Origin: Viola odorata
Taxonomy: Eukaryota; Streptophyta; Magnoliopsida; Malpighiales; Violaceae
Length of the DNA stretch: 64,000 bases
Direction of reading: 5' to 3'
Assembly (NCBI GenBank): GCA_963691705.1
Contig: OY829541.1
Coordinates: forward strand, 33,864,719 to 33,928,718
Part shown: piece after piece, positions 1 through 10,890 of the stretch
How the letters are laid out: each line of letters begins with the position of its first letter
Position numbering within the stretch: position 1 is the first letter of the stretch
Position numbers and translations under genes: made by a program
Notes under the pieces: model-generated
Seen by the model: only the letters and a program-made list of their open reading frames with translations
Told to the model about the DNA's origin: nothing
Databases searched by the model: none

Positions 1-184
1 TCACGTTTTTTGAACGCGGAAATAAACGCGTTAAATGAAAAATTCTCGTCATTCGCTGTAGACGGTTAAACCCGTCGTATTTTCTCTACGCGACGGTACC
101 TTCGGCTCAAAAAGTCAGAACGTTTGTTCGCGGGAACCGGCTCGAGGCCATTTAAATCAGATAAAGGGTCATTTGATCATGGCG

Positions 185-222
185 ATTGATCTGGTCAACC
201 AAGGAAAGTCAACCAGATCAAT
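185..222 (+). other. Inverted repeat upstream of the LTR TATA box
   Basis: ATTGATCTGGT (185-195) and ACCAGATCAAT (212-222) form a perfect 11-bp stem with a 16-base spacer. The same arrangement is kept in the 3' LTR around 33957-33994. It lies about 200 bp before the TATA box, where U3 regulatory sites would be expected. Function is unknown. Confidence 0.6.
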
Positions 223-415
223 GGCCCTTGATTTAATGTGCATAATGCACATGCACAGTGCACGCACGAGGGAAGCGACCGAAGTCCACGCCCGAGCCAA
301 CTGCTCCCTAGCTCCTTAACCCTCCGCCATCATCACGCCTCCCCCTAGCCTTGCCACCGTGACCGGTCGGCCACCACGCGCAGCTCCGGCGTCCCTCTTC
401 CCACGCGTTTTTGGC

Positions 416-423
416 TATAAATA
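416..423 (+). promoter_or_regulatory. TATA box of the 5' LTR of Ogre-like element 1
   Basis: TATAAATA inside GGCTATAAATAGCC, a canonical plant core promoter sequence. It is conserved in the 3' LTR at 34189-34196. The start of R would be expected about 30 bp downstream. Confidence 0.7.
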
Positions 424-932
424 GCCATCATTCCCCACGCGCAAACGGTCCGAAATTTACTCTCCCTCTCTATTTTCCTAGACCAATTCACGCGCACAAC
501 CCTTTCCTTTCTCGGCGATCACTGTAAGCTCCTTTCTCTCTCTCTCTCACTTGCGGTTTCTCTCTCTAATTTCCGTTCTTGCCTTAGATGATCATTTAAT
601 TGCTCAAATGTGTGCCAATTGCTTGGGTGTTGAGTTAAGTTCATTACACTAGCATCAATTAAATTGTTTAAACGCTCTAAGTGTTTATTTGCTAATTAAT
701 CGGATTAATGCGCATTATGATTTTTGTTGCGATTGTCACTGTTTTGGTCGCTATTTTTCTACTGTGATTGTTGGTGTGCGTAGCTGGGAGGGAGATCTTC
801 CTTTCGGACCAAGAACCAGGCGAATTGGTCGCCTGGTTCATCACCTCCGTCGTCGGCAGTGGCGCCGGCGATGGGAGGTTGAAGATGAAATGAAATCGGG
901 CCGCATGGCCTTCGCGCAAGAAATAAGGGAAA

Positions 933-1024
933 GGTGATGGGCTTGGCCCATCACCATTTAAATTAATTCCTATGGGCCAGGAACTGTTCCTGGCCCATTT
1001 CTCCAATTTTAAGCTGGGCCCAGC
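933..1024 (+). other. Cluster of three GC-rich palindromes in the transcribed part of the LTR
   Basis: Three consecutive inverted repeats: GGTGATGGGC/GCCCATCACC with a TTG loop (933-955), ATGGGCCAGGAA/TTCCTGGCCCAT with a CTG loop (972-998), and the perfect 12-mer GCTGGGCCCAGC (1013-1024). All lie downstream of the TATA box, so they would be in the transcript. A similar pair occurs in the LTR of the second Ogre-like element (59683-59742). Confidence 0.7.
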
Positions 1025-1307
1025 CCATTCACGTTTTTCCATGCCTCCGATTCGTTATTTTTTTTACGTAAAATGCTCGCATGCTTCGTATAATTGTTTT
1101 TCATGATACGTGCTATTTTTCGTATGTTTAATACATGAATTGTTTAATTCACATTTTTCGTAAAATATTTCGTATGCTTCTTTTTATTATCAAGTTGGTT
1201 CTTAGGTTGTTTATACATGAATTGCTCATTCTTTATCGTAATATTTATTGTCATGTTATCTAACCTCAATCATTTATATCTAACCGTTTAATTTCAGTCA
1301 TTTAAAA

Positions 1308-1760
1308 TACCGCCTATATGGTCGGTCGCTTTTTTTTAATTCTCGTAAATATTCAACTGTTTTAATTTTTCGCTAACTGCTGGAAATCCTTCCGCAAATT
1401 ATCAACTGTTTACTTTTCCGCACTTTAAATTTCAGCAATTTAAATTCAATACCGCCTACATGGTCGGTCGCATTTTAATCCTCGTAAATATTCAACTACT
1501 TTAATTTTTCGCAAAACTGCTGGAAATCCTTCCGCAAATTATCAACTGTTTAATTTTCCGCACTTTAATTTTCCGCACTTTAAATTTCAGCAATTTACTT
1601 TCGGCAATTTAAATTCAATACCGCCTACATGGTCGGTCGCATTTTAATTCTCGTAAATATTCAACTGCTTTAATTTTTCGCAAACTGCTGGAAATTCTTT
1701 CGCAATTTATCAACTGTTTATTTTCCGCAATTTATCAACTATTTATTTTCTGCAATCTAT
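1308..1760 (+). repeat. LTR subrepeats with TACCGCCTACATGGTCGGTC
   Basis: Three imperfect tandem copies start at about 1308, 1450 and 1619, each holding the GGTCGGTCGC box followed by ATATTCAACT and a CTGGAAATCCTTCCGC segment. The 3' LTR has the same block near 35097-35520, with small copy and length differences. Confidence 0.8.
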
Positions 1761-1970
1761 CAACTGTTATTTTTCTGCAAATATCAACAGTTTATTTTCT
1801 GCAAATATCCAACTGTTTATTCTCTGCATTATGAACCTGTTTTATTTTCTGCACATCATCAAACTTTTTTATTCCCTGTAATCGTCAACTACATTTAATT
1901 TTTCTGCCCTCAGCATTTAATTTTTCTGCACTAATCAAAACAACATTTCATTTTCGTATGATTAAAATCA

Positions 1971-2560
1971 ATCATTTTTCGCATGCAATCAACGTAGCAT
2001 TTAAATTCTCGCATGCTTAAAATCCATCATTTTTCGCATGCAATCAACGTAGCATTTAAATTCTCGTATGCGTAAAATTAATCATTTTTCGCATGCAATC
2101 AACCTCGCATTTAAATTCACGTATGCTTAAAATCAATCATTTTTCGCATGCAAACAACCCAGCATTTAATTTTCGTATGCGTAAAATCAATCATTTTCCG
2201 CATGCGATCAACATAGCATTTAAATTCTCGCATGCGTAAAATTAATCATTTTCGCATGCAATCAACCTCGCATTTAAATTCTCGTATGCTTAAAATCAAT
2301 CATTTTTCACATGCAAACAACCCAGCATTTAATTTTCGTATGCGTAAAATCAATCATTTTTCGCATGCAATCAACGTAGCATTTAAATTCTCGCATGCTT
2401 AAAATCCATCATTTTTCGCATGCAAATCAACTCGGCATTTAAATCTCGTATGCGTAAAATCCATCATTTTTCGCGTACAATCAACTGTCATCATTTTTAT
2501 CAAACTCAGCATCTCACTTTCGTATGCGTGAAATCCATCATTTCTCGTATGCAATCAACT
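1971..2560 (+). repeat. LTR subrepeats of about 56 bp
   Basis: About ten tandem copies of a 55-57 bp unit with ATCATTTTTCGCATGCAATC, then CGTAGCATTTAAATTCTCG. The corresponding block in the 3' LTR (35795-36390) has the same layout. Such subrepeats explain the unusual LTR length of nearly 4 kb. Confidence 0.82.
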
Positions 2561-3378
2561 GTCATTTAAAATTTTGCCCTCTTAAAATTGCTTAGTTATT
2601 TCTCAAGCTATCACTAACACTCTCGTTTTGTAGGTTAATTTCAAGCTTCGCTCGAAAGTACGCCTCACAAGTCCTTTTTATTTATTCGATGCTTTTCGCA
2701 AATATCAACTGCATGCATGATATATAGAACTGCTAGAATTAAAATCAACCCACATGAACAACGTGTTTAAAGAGTTGCTTAAAATGCCATGTTCATATGA
2801 TTTTAAATTCTCGCTTGTATTGACTGTATGTACATGGGGACTTTCGATCCCACTTCAGTTTTTCACTTTAAAATCAATCATTTAAATTGGTACTCTGTTA
2901 GCAATCCATGTTAGGATCACGTAGTAATTAAGTTAATCATGCATGACCTGATGATGAAATAAGAGGGCGCTCATTCAGTCTTACGGAAAATTCAGTCCCA
3001 TCACGATCATAAAAAAGACTAAAGTGACGATTCCTCTGAGGGCCCCCTTTTTCAAAACGCATCTTTCAAACACCGTTTTAAACACCTCTCTCATCAACCG
3101 GTAACCGTTTTCGGATGTGACTCGGGTGCCTAACACCTTCCCGAGACCATAATACGACCCCGAACCTTTTGTCTGGGGTCCAGACCCCTTTTTTGTGCCT
3201 TTAGTTTTTTTACTTATTATATTTCCTATGCCATGACGATTAGGGTTCCCTAAGCCTAGCAACCAAATTAGGGTGGCGACTTCATTGCATGCTGCTAGGC
3301 GTCCCTTTTACGCCAAGCATCTGAAGGTCTCAAATTTCGTTGCACACTCGCGAATTTTTAAATTTCGAGGCGCGACAG

Positions 3379-3397
3379 TTTGACGACTTCACTAGGG
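3379..3397 (+). other. Primer binding site of Ogre-like element 1
   Basis: One base after the LTR end comes TTTGACGACTTCACTAGGG. The matching site in the second Ogre-like element (61395-61413) reads TTTGGCGACTTCACTGGGG. Ogre elements are known to use a tRNA-Arg primer with a TGGCGACTCCACTGGGG-like site; I assign this by similarity and position. Two bases differ here from the better-preserved copy. Confidence 0.7.
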
Positions 3398-3914
3398 AAT
3401 ATAGGGTCGGAGCCGGTTTTATCTTTTTAGAGAGGTTTTTTATTTGTTTATTTATTTGCTTTGATCAATTGCTGGTCTGTTTATTTATTTGCTTTATCAA
3501 TTGTCATATGCATTTCATAGCGCCCTACACCCAGGGGACAATTACCAAAATAGGAGGGTAGTAGTGACGCCTTAGGACACATGTCCTGGGTAGTGTTCAC
3601 CAATCCCAACTCGGATGAACCCCTAAAGCCAGTCGAAAGGTTATACGATTTCGCAAGGAATCGGGCGACTGGACGACACTTTAGGGACCTTTTCATGGTA
3701 TCATCCGGGAACCATTCAAGCCAGTTAGAGGTGTCGGAATCAGAGCCCCAGCACATGCATCATGATTATACCTGTTTGTCGTGGCTCTATTTGTCTTGTT
3801 GGCATATTGACATGATTTTTCTGTTATACGAACTGTAAATTTTCTTACACGTGCAGGTTACTTTGCATTTAAAATTTTATTTTTGTCCCATAGGACCCAT
3901 TTTGCTCATTCGAC
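3398..3914 (+). other. Untranslated leader of Ogre-like element 1
   Basis: No coding signal. The stretch aligns with 61414-62021 of the second Ogre-like element. Shared landmarks are GGGTCGGAGCCGG after the primer site, the CCCTACACCCA box, GGACACATGTCCTGGGTA and TTCGTGGGA-like segments. It is a conserved leader rather than a gene. Confidence 0.6.
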
Positions 3915-5642
3915 ATGTCGGCACCTACACTACTTTCATTTAATATTTTTGGGGGACGAAGTTTCGACGATCAGGCCGCACAAGGAGATCTGTTGGAACG
4001 TGGGTTCGCCCCTGACATCACCACCAAGATCAAAATAGAAGTCGTGGACTTTGACTTAACTAGGATTCGGATGTTGAGAAATGAGCTGACTGAAGACGAA
4101 GAGACACAGCTTGAGGGTATTTATGGAAAGCTACTGACCTTAGTCGACGTAAAGACTGATTGGGGTTGCATCCGGGCAGCCCTAAAATTTTGGGATCCCT
4201 ATTATCGGTGCTTCTCTTTCGACAAAGAGGTAGACTTGACTCCTACGCTAGAGGAGTACTCAGCTCTGATGTGCTTCACCTCTCCTATATCGGCCATCTA
4301 CCAGAATGTTCGACTTGACTCCTAAGGTGTCAAAATAAGGCTCAATAAGTTGTTAGGAATCACTACTCGCGTCAGAGAGGGGGACTACTTCTAGTGCTGG
4401 TCAGATATTGAGGCACGCTTTCGATTGTCCAACGGAAAGAAACGCTTAAGGATTCTGGCTTTCGCCATTGTAGGATTTGTCCTCTTTCCAAAAATGAGGA
4501 ATGCCATCGACTTTGCAGCAGCCAACATCTTCTATGAGATGGAAACAAATGCCATCAATCCTACAAGATCCATTCTGGCCGAGACCTTTCGCTCCTTGGA
4601 CTCTTGTCGAAGAAAAGGGAAAGGGAGACTTACATGTTGCACCCAGTTATTGACAGTATGGTTGGTCAGCCACTTCAAGCAGATTCCTGAGCAGACCATT
4701 TTCTTCGCAAGCTACATAAGGTCATGTCCTCTACTCAGGGTTATCAACGCAATAACCACGGATAGATGGGAGATGGAAAATAAGGATGTCTGGATTGACC
4801 GATTCATAAATCTCTCAGAAGAAGACTTCAGTTGGCACGCCAAGTGGCTGCAGACTTCCGATCCCATCGTCTGTTGCGGACCCTTACCTTGGGTTCCTTT
4901 GATCGGAGCATGGGGATGCACTCACTATTGCCCTGCCCTCGTCCTCAGACAGTTTTGCATCACGCAAATAATTCCAGTAACTTTCGGCACGACGAAATCA
5001 GATCTGCCACACACTGGAGAAAATCAGAACATTCAGTTGTACGCCCAAGACTGGGCCCACCCTTTTTGCCTCAAAGGACACGGCATCCCTGCAACCACAA
5101 TACCAGAATATCCACAGTGGAGGTCAAGACGAGTTAACGGCAATGTCTTACCTCGCCCAGAAAATCAAAAACCGATGGAAGAAGTAGGGGAATCTCAAGT
5201 GAGCAAAGGAATGGATGTCATGGCTTACGCTCAAGTGGTAGAACAGATGCGAGCAGCGCAAGAAGAACGAGATCTGATGATAGAGGAAAGGGATATGGCT
5301 GAAGTACATCAATGCTACGCAAAAGTCTAGATCAATGAACTGGACAGGCAGCACAAGGGTTTCATCCACGTACAAGCAGTACAAAAGAAGGTGGCCCTCA
5401 GGGCCTTTAAGGAACGCTTGAGCAGTGAAACCCGCAAAAGAGAAGCATCAAGTGTCATAATCGCAGACAGGGATTCAACGATAAGGGTTTTGACTACTCG
5501 CACAGACTTGGGAGATAGGAAAAGCCAAGCACTGCAAAGCCGAATTACCGCATTAGAGGCTGAGATAGAAATGCAGAAAAGGGAGTTGGCTTCGATGGAG
5601 TACCTTTGGCAGAGGCAAGAAGACTCTGACGCCCAGGATTGA
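3915..5642 (+). pseudogene. ORF1 pseudogene of Ogre-like element (DUF7745-like)
   Basis: One reading frame of 576 codons runs from ATG 3915 to TGA 5640 without a frameshift, broken only by TAA at 4323, TAG at 4392 and TAG at 5328. The N-terminal part has the FWDPYYRCFSF and TPTLEEYSAL motifs. The centre has AILAETFRSLDSCRRKGKGR-like text (about residues 215-240), then WVPLIGAWGCTHYCPALVLR and a TIPEYPQWRSRR segment. The last 140 residues are charged and look coiled-coil. This is the order of the plant ORF1/DUF7745 family that sits upstream of gag in Ogre/Tat elements; its biochemical role is not known. The second Ogre-like element carries a much shorter relative at 62022. Confidence 0.85.
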
Positions 5643-6400
5643 CACCTTCAGGAGAGGCTCAGATATCGGCAAAGCTTTTCTTTTTAGCTAGGACCCCTAT
5701 CTTAGCCATTTTTTATGAAATTAGGTTGTTGGCAAGTTTACCATATTTTGTAAACGCTTTTAATAAAGTTGTACTCTTTCGGATATTTACTAAATCGCCT
5801 CATCTTTTCCATATCAATTATCCATCCCACACAACTCAAAAAAAAGAAGAGAAAACCCCTCTGAGATAAACACAATCGTCTCACCGAAATCCCAAAAAAC
5901 CAGACCAAGTATCCGAAACGTCCGAGTAGTGCTCGCTCAGGGCCCTATTCTCTTAGCTTATCACAAGACACTCCAAGTTCATAGCATAGATCGTCGTCCC
6001 TCCCCTCGGTTGAGTTCACCGGGCATCAGGCCTAGCATTGTTGAAAGCATAGGGTGAAAAAGATCCTCCTAGCATGGTGGCATTGGTTGCCCCTGCTAAT
6101 TTGGATTTCGCCGTTAGCATCTCAGATTTGCTTCATATCGTTGGAATGAATAGAGGCTTCCTTCGTATCTTGTCAACAGTTGGGATTCCTCGCCTCTCCG
6201 ACCATCCTGGAAATATCAAATGAAAGTACTGCCAGAAAAGCGAATGAGCAAATGTGGAGACCTCGGGATTGCACATCACTTATATATCCTCACTTGTATT
6301 TACTCTTTTCTGTGTTTTTCCCTTTTGCAGGTTCACGATAGCTCCTCGGAAGCAAGCTACTCCGCACAGGCTCCCTTTTACTAGACTTCAAAAGCAAAAA
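5643..6400 (+). other. Spacer between ORF1 and gag, with a splice-acceptor-like end
   Basis: No coding potential beyond short random ORFs. A pyrimidine-rich run ends in CCTTTTGCAG at 6330, just before the gag frame becomes open, and resembles a plant 3' splice site. Whether ORF1 and gag transcripts are joined by splicing cannot be decided from sequence alone. Confidence 0.5.
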
Positions 6401-8200
6401 ATGACTGAACCAGCTAAGACCGATGAAGCACTAATGGCTAGAATAGCCGAGTTAGAGGAGCAAGTTAGGATCAGTACAGAAAGGGCCGCCAGGGCCGAAA
6501 AGGAAAGAGATGAAGCTGTCACCGAAGTGCCACCGGGTTTTGATCTCCCTCAAACAAACGGACCTTCCTTTTCGCTCGCCGTCGCAGGACCTTCTGTACT
6601 CCCGCCACTTTCTGGCCCCGTGGGCCATTGGAGATGGGTTAGTCCCTTCACTGTACCCACCGCTGCAAATCCACCAGTTAAGATGGGTGAAGAGATCTCC
6701 CCGTCACTTCAGCACCTTTCAGCCAACCCTACAGCTGCAGTAGGTACAACCAGACAGTGTTCCCACCCATCTCAGGTTCGTTCTACCCAAGCCGTAATTT
6801 CGGGACCATCGGAAACTAAACTTCCGGGAAGCAATCCGACACAGCTATAGTCCTCTCGTGAATATGCACCGGCCATAGGTTTTGGCACCATTAGTGCAAA
6901 AGGGTCCAGTGTTGATCGATTGATCCCCCGAGAAGACCAGCTAAAGGTTATTGAAGGATATGACCCTAGGGATCCCGCTGATAAAAGCATGATGCTAGGA
7001 ACTACGACGGCTCGGAAGTTCAAGATCCCACCATCCGAGAGGGACGCAGGGATTGAACGCCCCAGAACTCGCCTCAAAATCCACCACAACGAAACATCTG
7101 AACGGTACAAGCTCGACGCAGAAATCACACCTAACCGTTCTGACTTGCAAAATCTAGAGAAAAGGGCCGAGGAATCAGTAAAAACGTATGCTCAGAAACA
7201 GAAAGAACTAGCCGCAAGGATTTCTTTTCCTTTAGATGGCAGGCAACCTTTCCCATCACCCCCAACACAAATATCGCAACTTACACAACATAGATCATGT
7301 AAACCACCAAATAAATCAAGAAACCAAAATATCCATTGGGATCGGGGACCATTGCCTCCACTTCCCGTTCCTTTGGGGGAGATTTACAAGAACCTTTTGG
7401 CCGCTAAACAAATTGCACCCACCCCAATCCAACCTTTACAGCCGCCTTACCCGAAGTGGTACGATCATAATGCTAGATGCGAGTACCATGCTGGAGCTCA
7501 GGGTCACACAATAGAAGATTGCTCCGCCCTAAGAGGGAAGGTTCACCATTTGATCAAATGTGGATGAATCTCTTTCGAGGACTTAGCCGAAAGACCCACA
7601 CAACCCAGGCAACCTAAGCCATATAACCCACCAAAGGACCTAAATAACCAAAACACGTCAAAAAATCTATGGAACCGAGAGCCTTTACCTCATCTCCCTC
7701 TTCCTGCGGGAGAAATCTACAAACATCTCTTGGCGGCCGGTCAAATTGTACCAGTTCCAGCTCAGCCTCAAATGCCTCCTTACCCGAAATGGTGTAATCT
7801 CAACGCAAGGTGCGAGTATCACGCTGGAGCCCCAGGTCACACTCTGGAAAATTACTTCGCATTCAAAGCAAAAGTTAATCGCTTGATCAAGAGTGGATGG
7901 GTCTCCTTCGAGGGCTTGGCGAAAGGACCTGACACGGCCATCAACCCTCTCCCAAACCACGCCTCAGGAGGTGAAGATATGAATGTTATTTCGATGGAAA
8001 CGGTTGGGAAGAAGACTTGTGAGTTAGAGATAGTTGCCACCGCCAATGATGGTCATCCCACCACTTGTTCCCATAAATATATGTCTCAAGCTGGGCCAGT
8101 AACAAGTAAATTTGCTGATATTGGGGGCATGACATGGAAGGCAGAATGTATCCCCACATCAGAGCCACATTCTCCCTCGCAGTCGGAGTCGTCAATATAA
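6401..8200 (+). pseudogene. Gag pseudogene of Ogre-like element 1
   Basis: ATG 6401 follows the acceptor-like site. A single frame continues to 8200 and is broken by TAG at 6848 and TGA at 7565. The N-terminus is an ALMARIAELEEQVRISTERA coiled coil. Middle segments KFKIPPSE and ERYKLDAEITPNRSDLQNLE belong to the Tat/Ogre gag core, but the piece expected between them is missing, so the core has an internal deletion. The C-terminal part carries the YHAGAPGHTLEN knuckle-like block twice: CEYHAGAQGHTIEDC (about 7480) and CEYHAGAPGHTLENY (about 7815), each preceded by PLPxLPxPxGEIYKxLLAA. In the second copy the last Cys is Tyr. The TGA at 7565 stands where the second copy has Trp (SGW), so it is probably a point mutation. 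Gag would form the particle and bind RNA. Confidence 0.85.
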
Positions 8201-8480
8201 ATCCTACCATGGTCAGTATAGCTTCAGATTCCTGTATTGATGCTCCGGGAGAAGAAGAATCGTCGCCTGGTTCAGTCATTTTTGTAAAGAAGTCAGGGGA
8301 GTCTGTGTGCAACTGAGCCATCGCCATGCTTCCGGATGTCTCTCCGAAATTACTCATTTTGAAAAATATGTGTTTTTCCCGTTTTCTTACGAAAACATTT
8401 TGTAGGGACTCATGCTCCCTTTTGTTAAAAATCAATATGTATGCAATTTTTATTTTTTTATGCATCTCTTCTTTTTGCAG
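8201..8480 (+). other. Intron-like segment ending in a splice acceptor
   Basis: T-rich, no domain, ending in CTCTTCTTTTTGCAG at 8480 just before the pre-RT coding remnant. Ogre elements are known to contain an intron between the gag/protease and RT parts. This is the right position, although the protease itself is not visible here. Confidence 0.5.
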
Positions 8481-8717
8481 TTTAATTTCAGGATGAATGT
8501 TAGTTCGGATTGTCTTGATAAAACCTGTGTCTTTACCGGCGAAGAAATCGTCATCACGACCAAAGACAAGGCTGAAATCTCCTGCGAATTGGGCCGTTTT
8601 GCTAGAAAGTTCAGAAAAGGAAATATCCCCTCATCAGGAGGAATCGGACGAAGTAAATTTGGGGGCAAGCAACGAGAATCAGAAGCTGGTTAAGATCGGA
8701 ACCACCCTGGACATAAT
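8481..8717 (+). pseudogene. Pre-RT coding fragment of Ogre-like pol, cut by an insertion
   Basis: The frame open from 8497 reads LLESSEKEISPHQEESDEVN, then LGASNENQKLVKIG, the linker that precedes RT in Tat/Ogre polyproteins. It stops abruptly at the array insertion and resumes after 26786. The protease domain is not found upstream. The host sequence duplicated by the insertion (ATAAT, 8713-8717) is its last part. Confidence 0.75.
8713..8717. repeat. Target site duplication of the tandem array, left
   Basis: ATAAT precedes LTR1 directly, and the same five bases follow LTR5 at 26782-26786. Five bases is the normal Ty3/gypsy duplication length. Confidence 0.9.
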
Positions 8718-10417
8718 TGACGGGGGTGTCGCGTACCCTGCATAAATAAAAAGATTACAACTGGTCACTAAACTACAAATGAATGTAGATAGCGGCAAGA
8801 GGTTCGAACACAGGGACAAGTCGGTCTGATCTTTGTTCCTCCTGCAAATGACAATAATCAGCAAAGAGGTGAGAGTATGATGGGTTGAGAAACAATAAGC
8901 ACGAAAATAAGATTGCATAACAGAAAACAGAAGTGAAATAAAGAAATACAAAAGAGAAAGAAAATCCCTAGTAGAGATCCTTATGTGGTGACAATTCCAA
9001 GCTAGTTGATCATTGACAAAAGTATTTTCAAAACGGTTCATAGAAGAAGTTGTGGAACCAGCTCACACTAGATTCCCAACCTGCTACAAAAGTATTTAAA
9101 AGAATCACTTCATTTTAAACACCCTAATCTTCCTAAGCTCATCCTAAGATTCCAACCCGCCACTTTGCTTTGGCTATGCGGAGCCTTCGACAAAGGAATC
9201 AAAAAACTTATGGAAAATCTCAAGAGATTGATTAAAAACAGTGAGGTCCCTCTTCTAGACATGGTAGCTGTTCGTCATCCACAAGTCTGGTCTAGTCTGG
9301 CACTTGACCCAGCTGTCACCTAGGTCGGCCCTTCTCAAGGCCTCGGGATGGGAGGGTAGTCTAGTTCAGTTCCTTCTATCAGCTTAGACCAAGCACATGC
9401 ACCTCATGCCCTGCTGATTCGTCTACTACTGTTCTCTAAGAGTGATTTAATCACAAGAGAACTGACTGTAATCATTCAAATCAAAATCCAAGTTGGCCAA
9501 ACTCAAACTTAAACATGAATAAATTGGAGTTAAAACAAGAAGGAGAGAAATATGAAAAACGTTTTTATTGAAGATCAAAGAGTCTCACAACCTACTGGAA
9601 TCATCAACCACAAGATCCCTACCAGGAATGGAGGTTCTTAGTTACAAAACATAATGGAAAATGATACAAGAAGTACAAAACCGAAAATACAAAAAGCTGG
9701 AAAATCTGGAAAATGTGGAGTGCTGATTTTCTCCACTCGTTCCCCCTACTGTCCTAATGATTTTCTTTTCTGTCCTCTGCCCCCCGTCTCTCTTAGCTTC
9801 GTTGTCCTATTAATAGCCATTCTTCTTCTCCTCTGATAGACTTCAAAGGTCCAGCCTTCACCATAAAATAATTACAGCACTCACAAACATGTGCTGCCAA
9901 ACCAGGCTGGAGCTGGGCACTACATCACTTTTGGAGAGAATATTCATGAATAATGCAAAGGGAATGTTTCGTCATTCTTCCATTGATGTCCCCTCGGTGC
10001 TTCTGCAAGGTGGAAGAGGGAATCCAAGCACTAACACTCGTGCTCAAGTCCTCCAGGTTCTAGGCTGGCTGAACCAGCACTCACAAATTAAATACAAAAA
10101 TACGCCCAGTGCTGTCCAGGCTGGAACTCTGACAGGTCGCTTCATGTCAAGGCCTCGAGAAGAGCTGATCTCGGCAAAATAGTGAAGTGGCCTTGGGACG
10201 AATGGACCAAATTCAAGGCAGCAAAGCTGAAAACGAAACTCCATCACCGATTGATTGTTTTAAGCTCTAATCTTCAAGCTTTCTGCTCCTTTCCTTAAGA
10301 TTGATGCTCCAAAGGCTGTTTATAGAGAAAGGAAGCAAAAGGGCTTAAAGTAGCATAATTATCATCTCAATTAATAATAAAGGAGACAATAAAACATCCA
10401 AAATAAACCATCAATCA
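8718..10417 (-). repeat. LTR 1 of the array
   Basis: 1,700 bp; the 3' LTR of the outermost unit in element orientation. Private bases include A in GCGTACCC near 8742 and A in ATCAAAAAAC near 9205, where the other LTRs have G. Read on the minus strand it starts TGATTGATGG, has a TATAAA about 95 bp in, and ends in a region with GTGTTCGAACC. Confidence 0.92.
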
Positions 10418-10418
10418 T

Positions 10419-10456
10419 ATTCCCCCACACTTAAACCATGCTTGCCCTCAAGCATG
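10419..10456 (-). other. Polypurine tract and adjacent hairpin, unit 1
   Basis: On the minus strand AAGTGTGGGGGAAT abuts the LTR start. It is preceded by a perfect 7-bp hairpin, CATGCTT/AAGCATG, with the loop GAGGGC (GCCCTC on the + strand, 10444-10449). The tract primes plus-strand DNA synthesis in LTR elements. Units 2-4 carry the same at 14510, 18601 and 22692. Confidence 0.8.
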
Positions 10457-10793
10457 AACTAAAAAACAAAATACACCCCAATATAGAAAATCAACCCTTG
10501 GACTGGACTCAAGTAAAAGCTTCAAAAACCAACTCTTTCAAGCAATGCTCAAACACACCAAACATCACAAATGTGCAAATATTCAAATAGTGGTATGATA
10601 GCATGCTGTTCAACCAGGAAATAAAGCCCTAGAACTACTGTCTTCTCTTCCCAAGACACAATCCAAACGCAGCTGCTACACACACAAAAATACACAAGCA
10701 GTCATGCAACAATAATAAAAATACAAGCAACAAAATTAAAGAACACCACCAAGCTTTCCTCTTTTCCTTCTGCACATTTTCTTTCTTTTATTT

Positions 10794-10890
10794 AGGCCTT
10801 CGGCCTCTTATACCCCCTTATTGTTTTAGGCCTTCGGCCTCTTATACCTCCTATATTTGTTTTTCTTCTCCTCCCTTAGGCCTTCGGACT
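10794..10890. repeat. Three AGGCCTTCGGCCT hairpin repeats
   Basis: AGGCCTTCGGCCT at 10794-10806 and 10828-10840, and AGGCCTTCGGACT at 10878-10890, each followed by CTTATACC. Each is a 5-bp stem around TTC; the third has one mismatch. Present in all four units and not seen in the related element at 50424-56464. Confidence 0.75.

Larger units (their letters stand above)
1..3377 (+). repeat. 5' LTR of Ogre-like element 1, partial
   Basis: Direct repeat of 33773-37203 with scattered substitutions and small indels. It ends in CGCGACA just before the primer site. It contains a TATA box, a cluster of GC-rich hairpins, and two blocks of internal subrepeats. The opposite-strand ORFs inside it also occur in the 3' LTR and show no recognisable protein. 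Confidence 0.92.

Noticed and set aside
689..1042. ORFs on both strands inside the LTR (again at 34477-34893)
   Set aside because: They only reflect the duplicated LTR; no domain, and they read through hairpin sequences.
9654..10182. Met-initiated ORFs of 60 and 97 residues in each array LTR
   Set aside because: Plus-strand, opposite to element orientation, no recognisable domain; open only because the LTR is duplicated.
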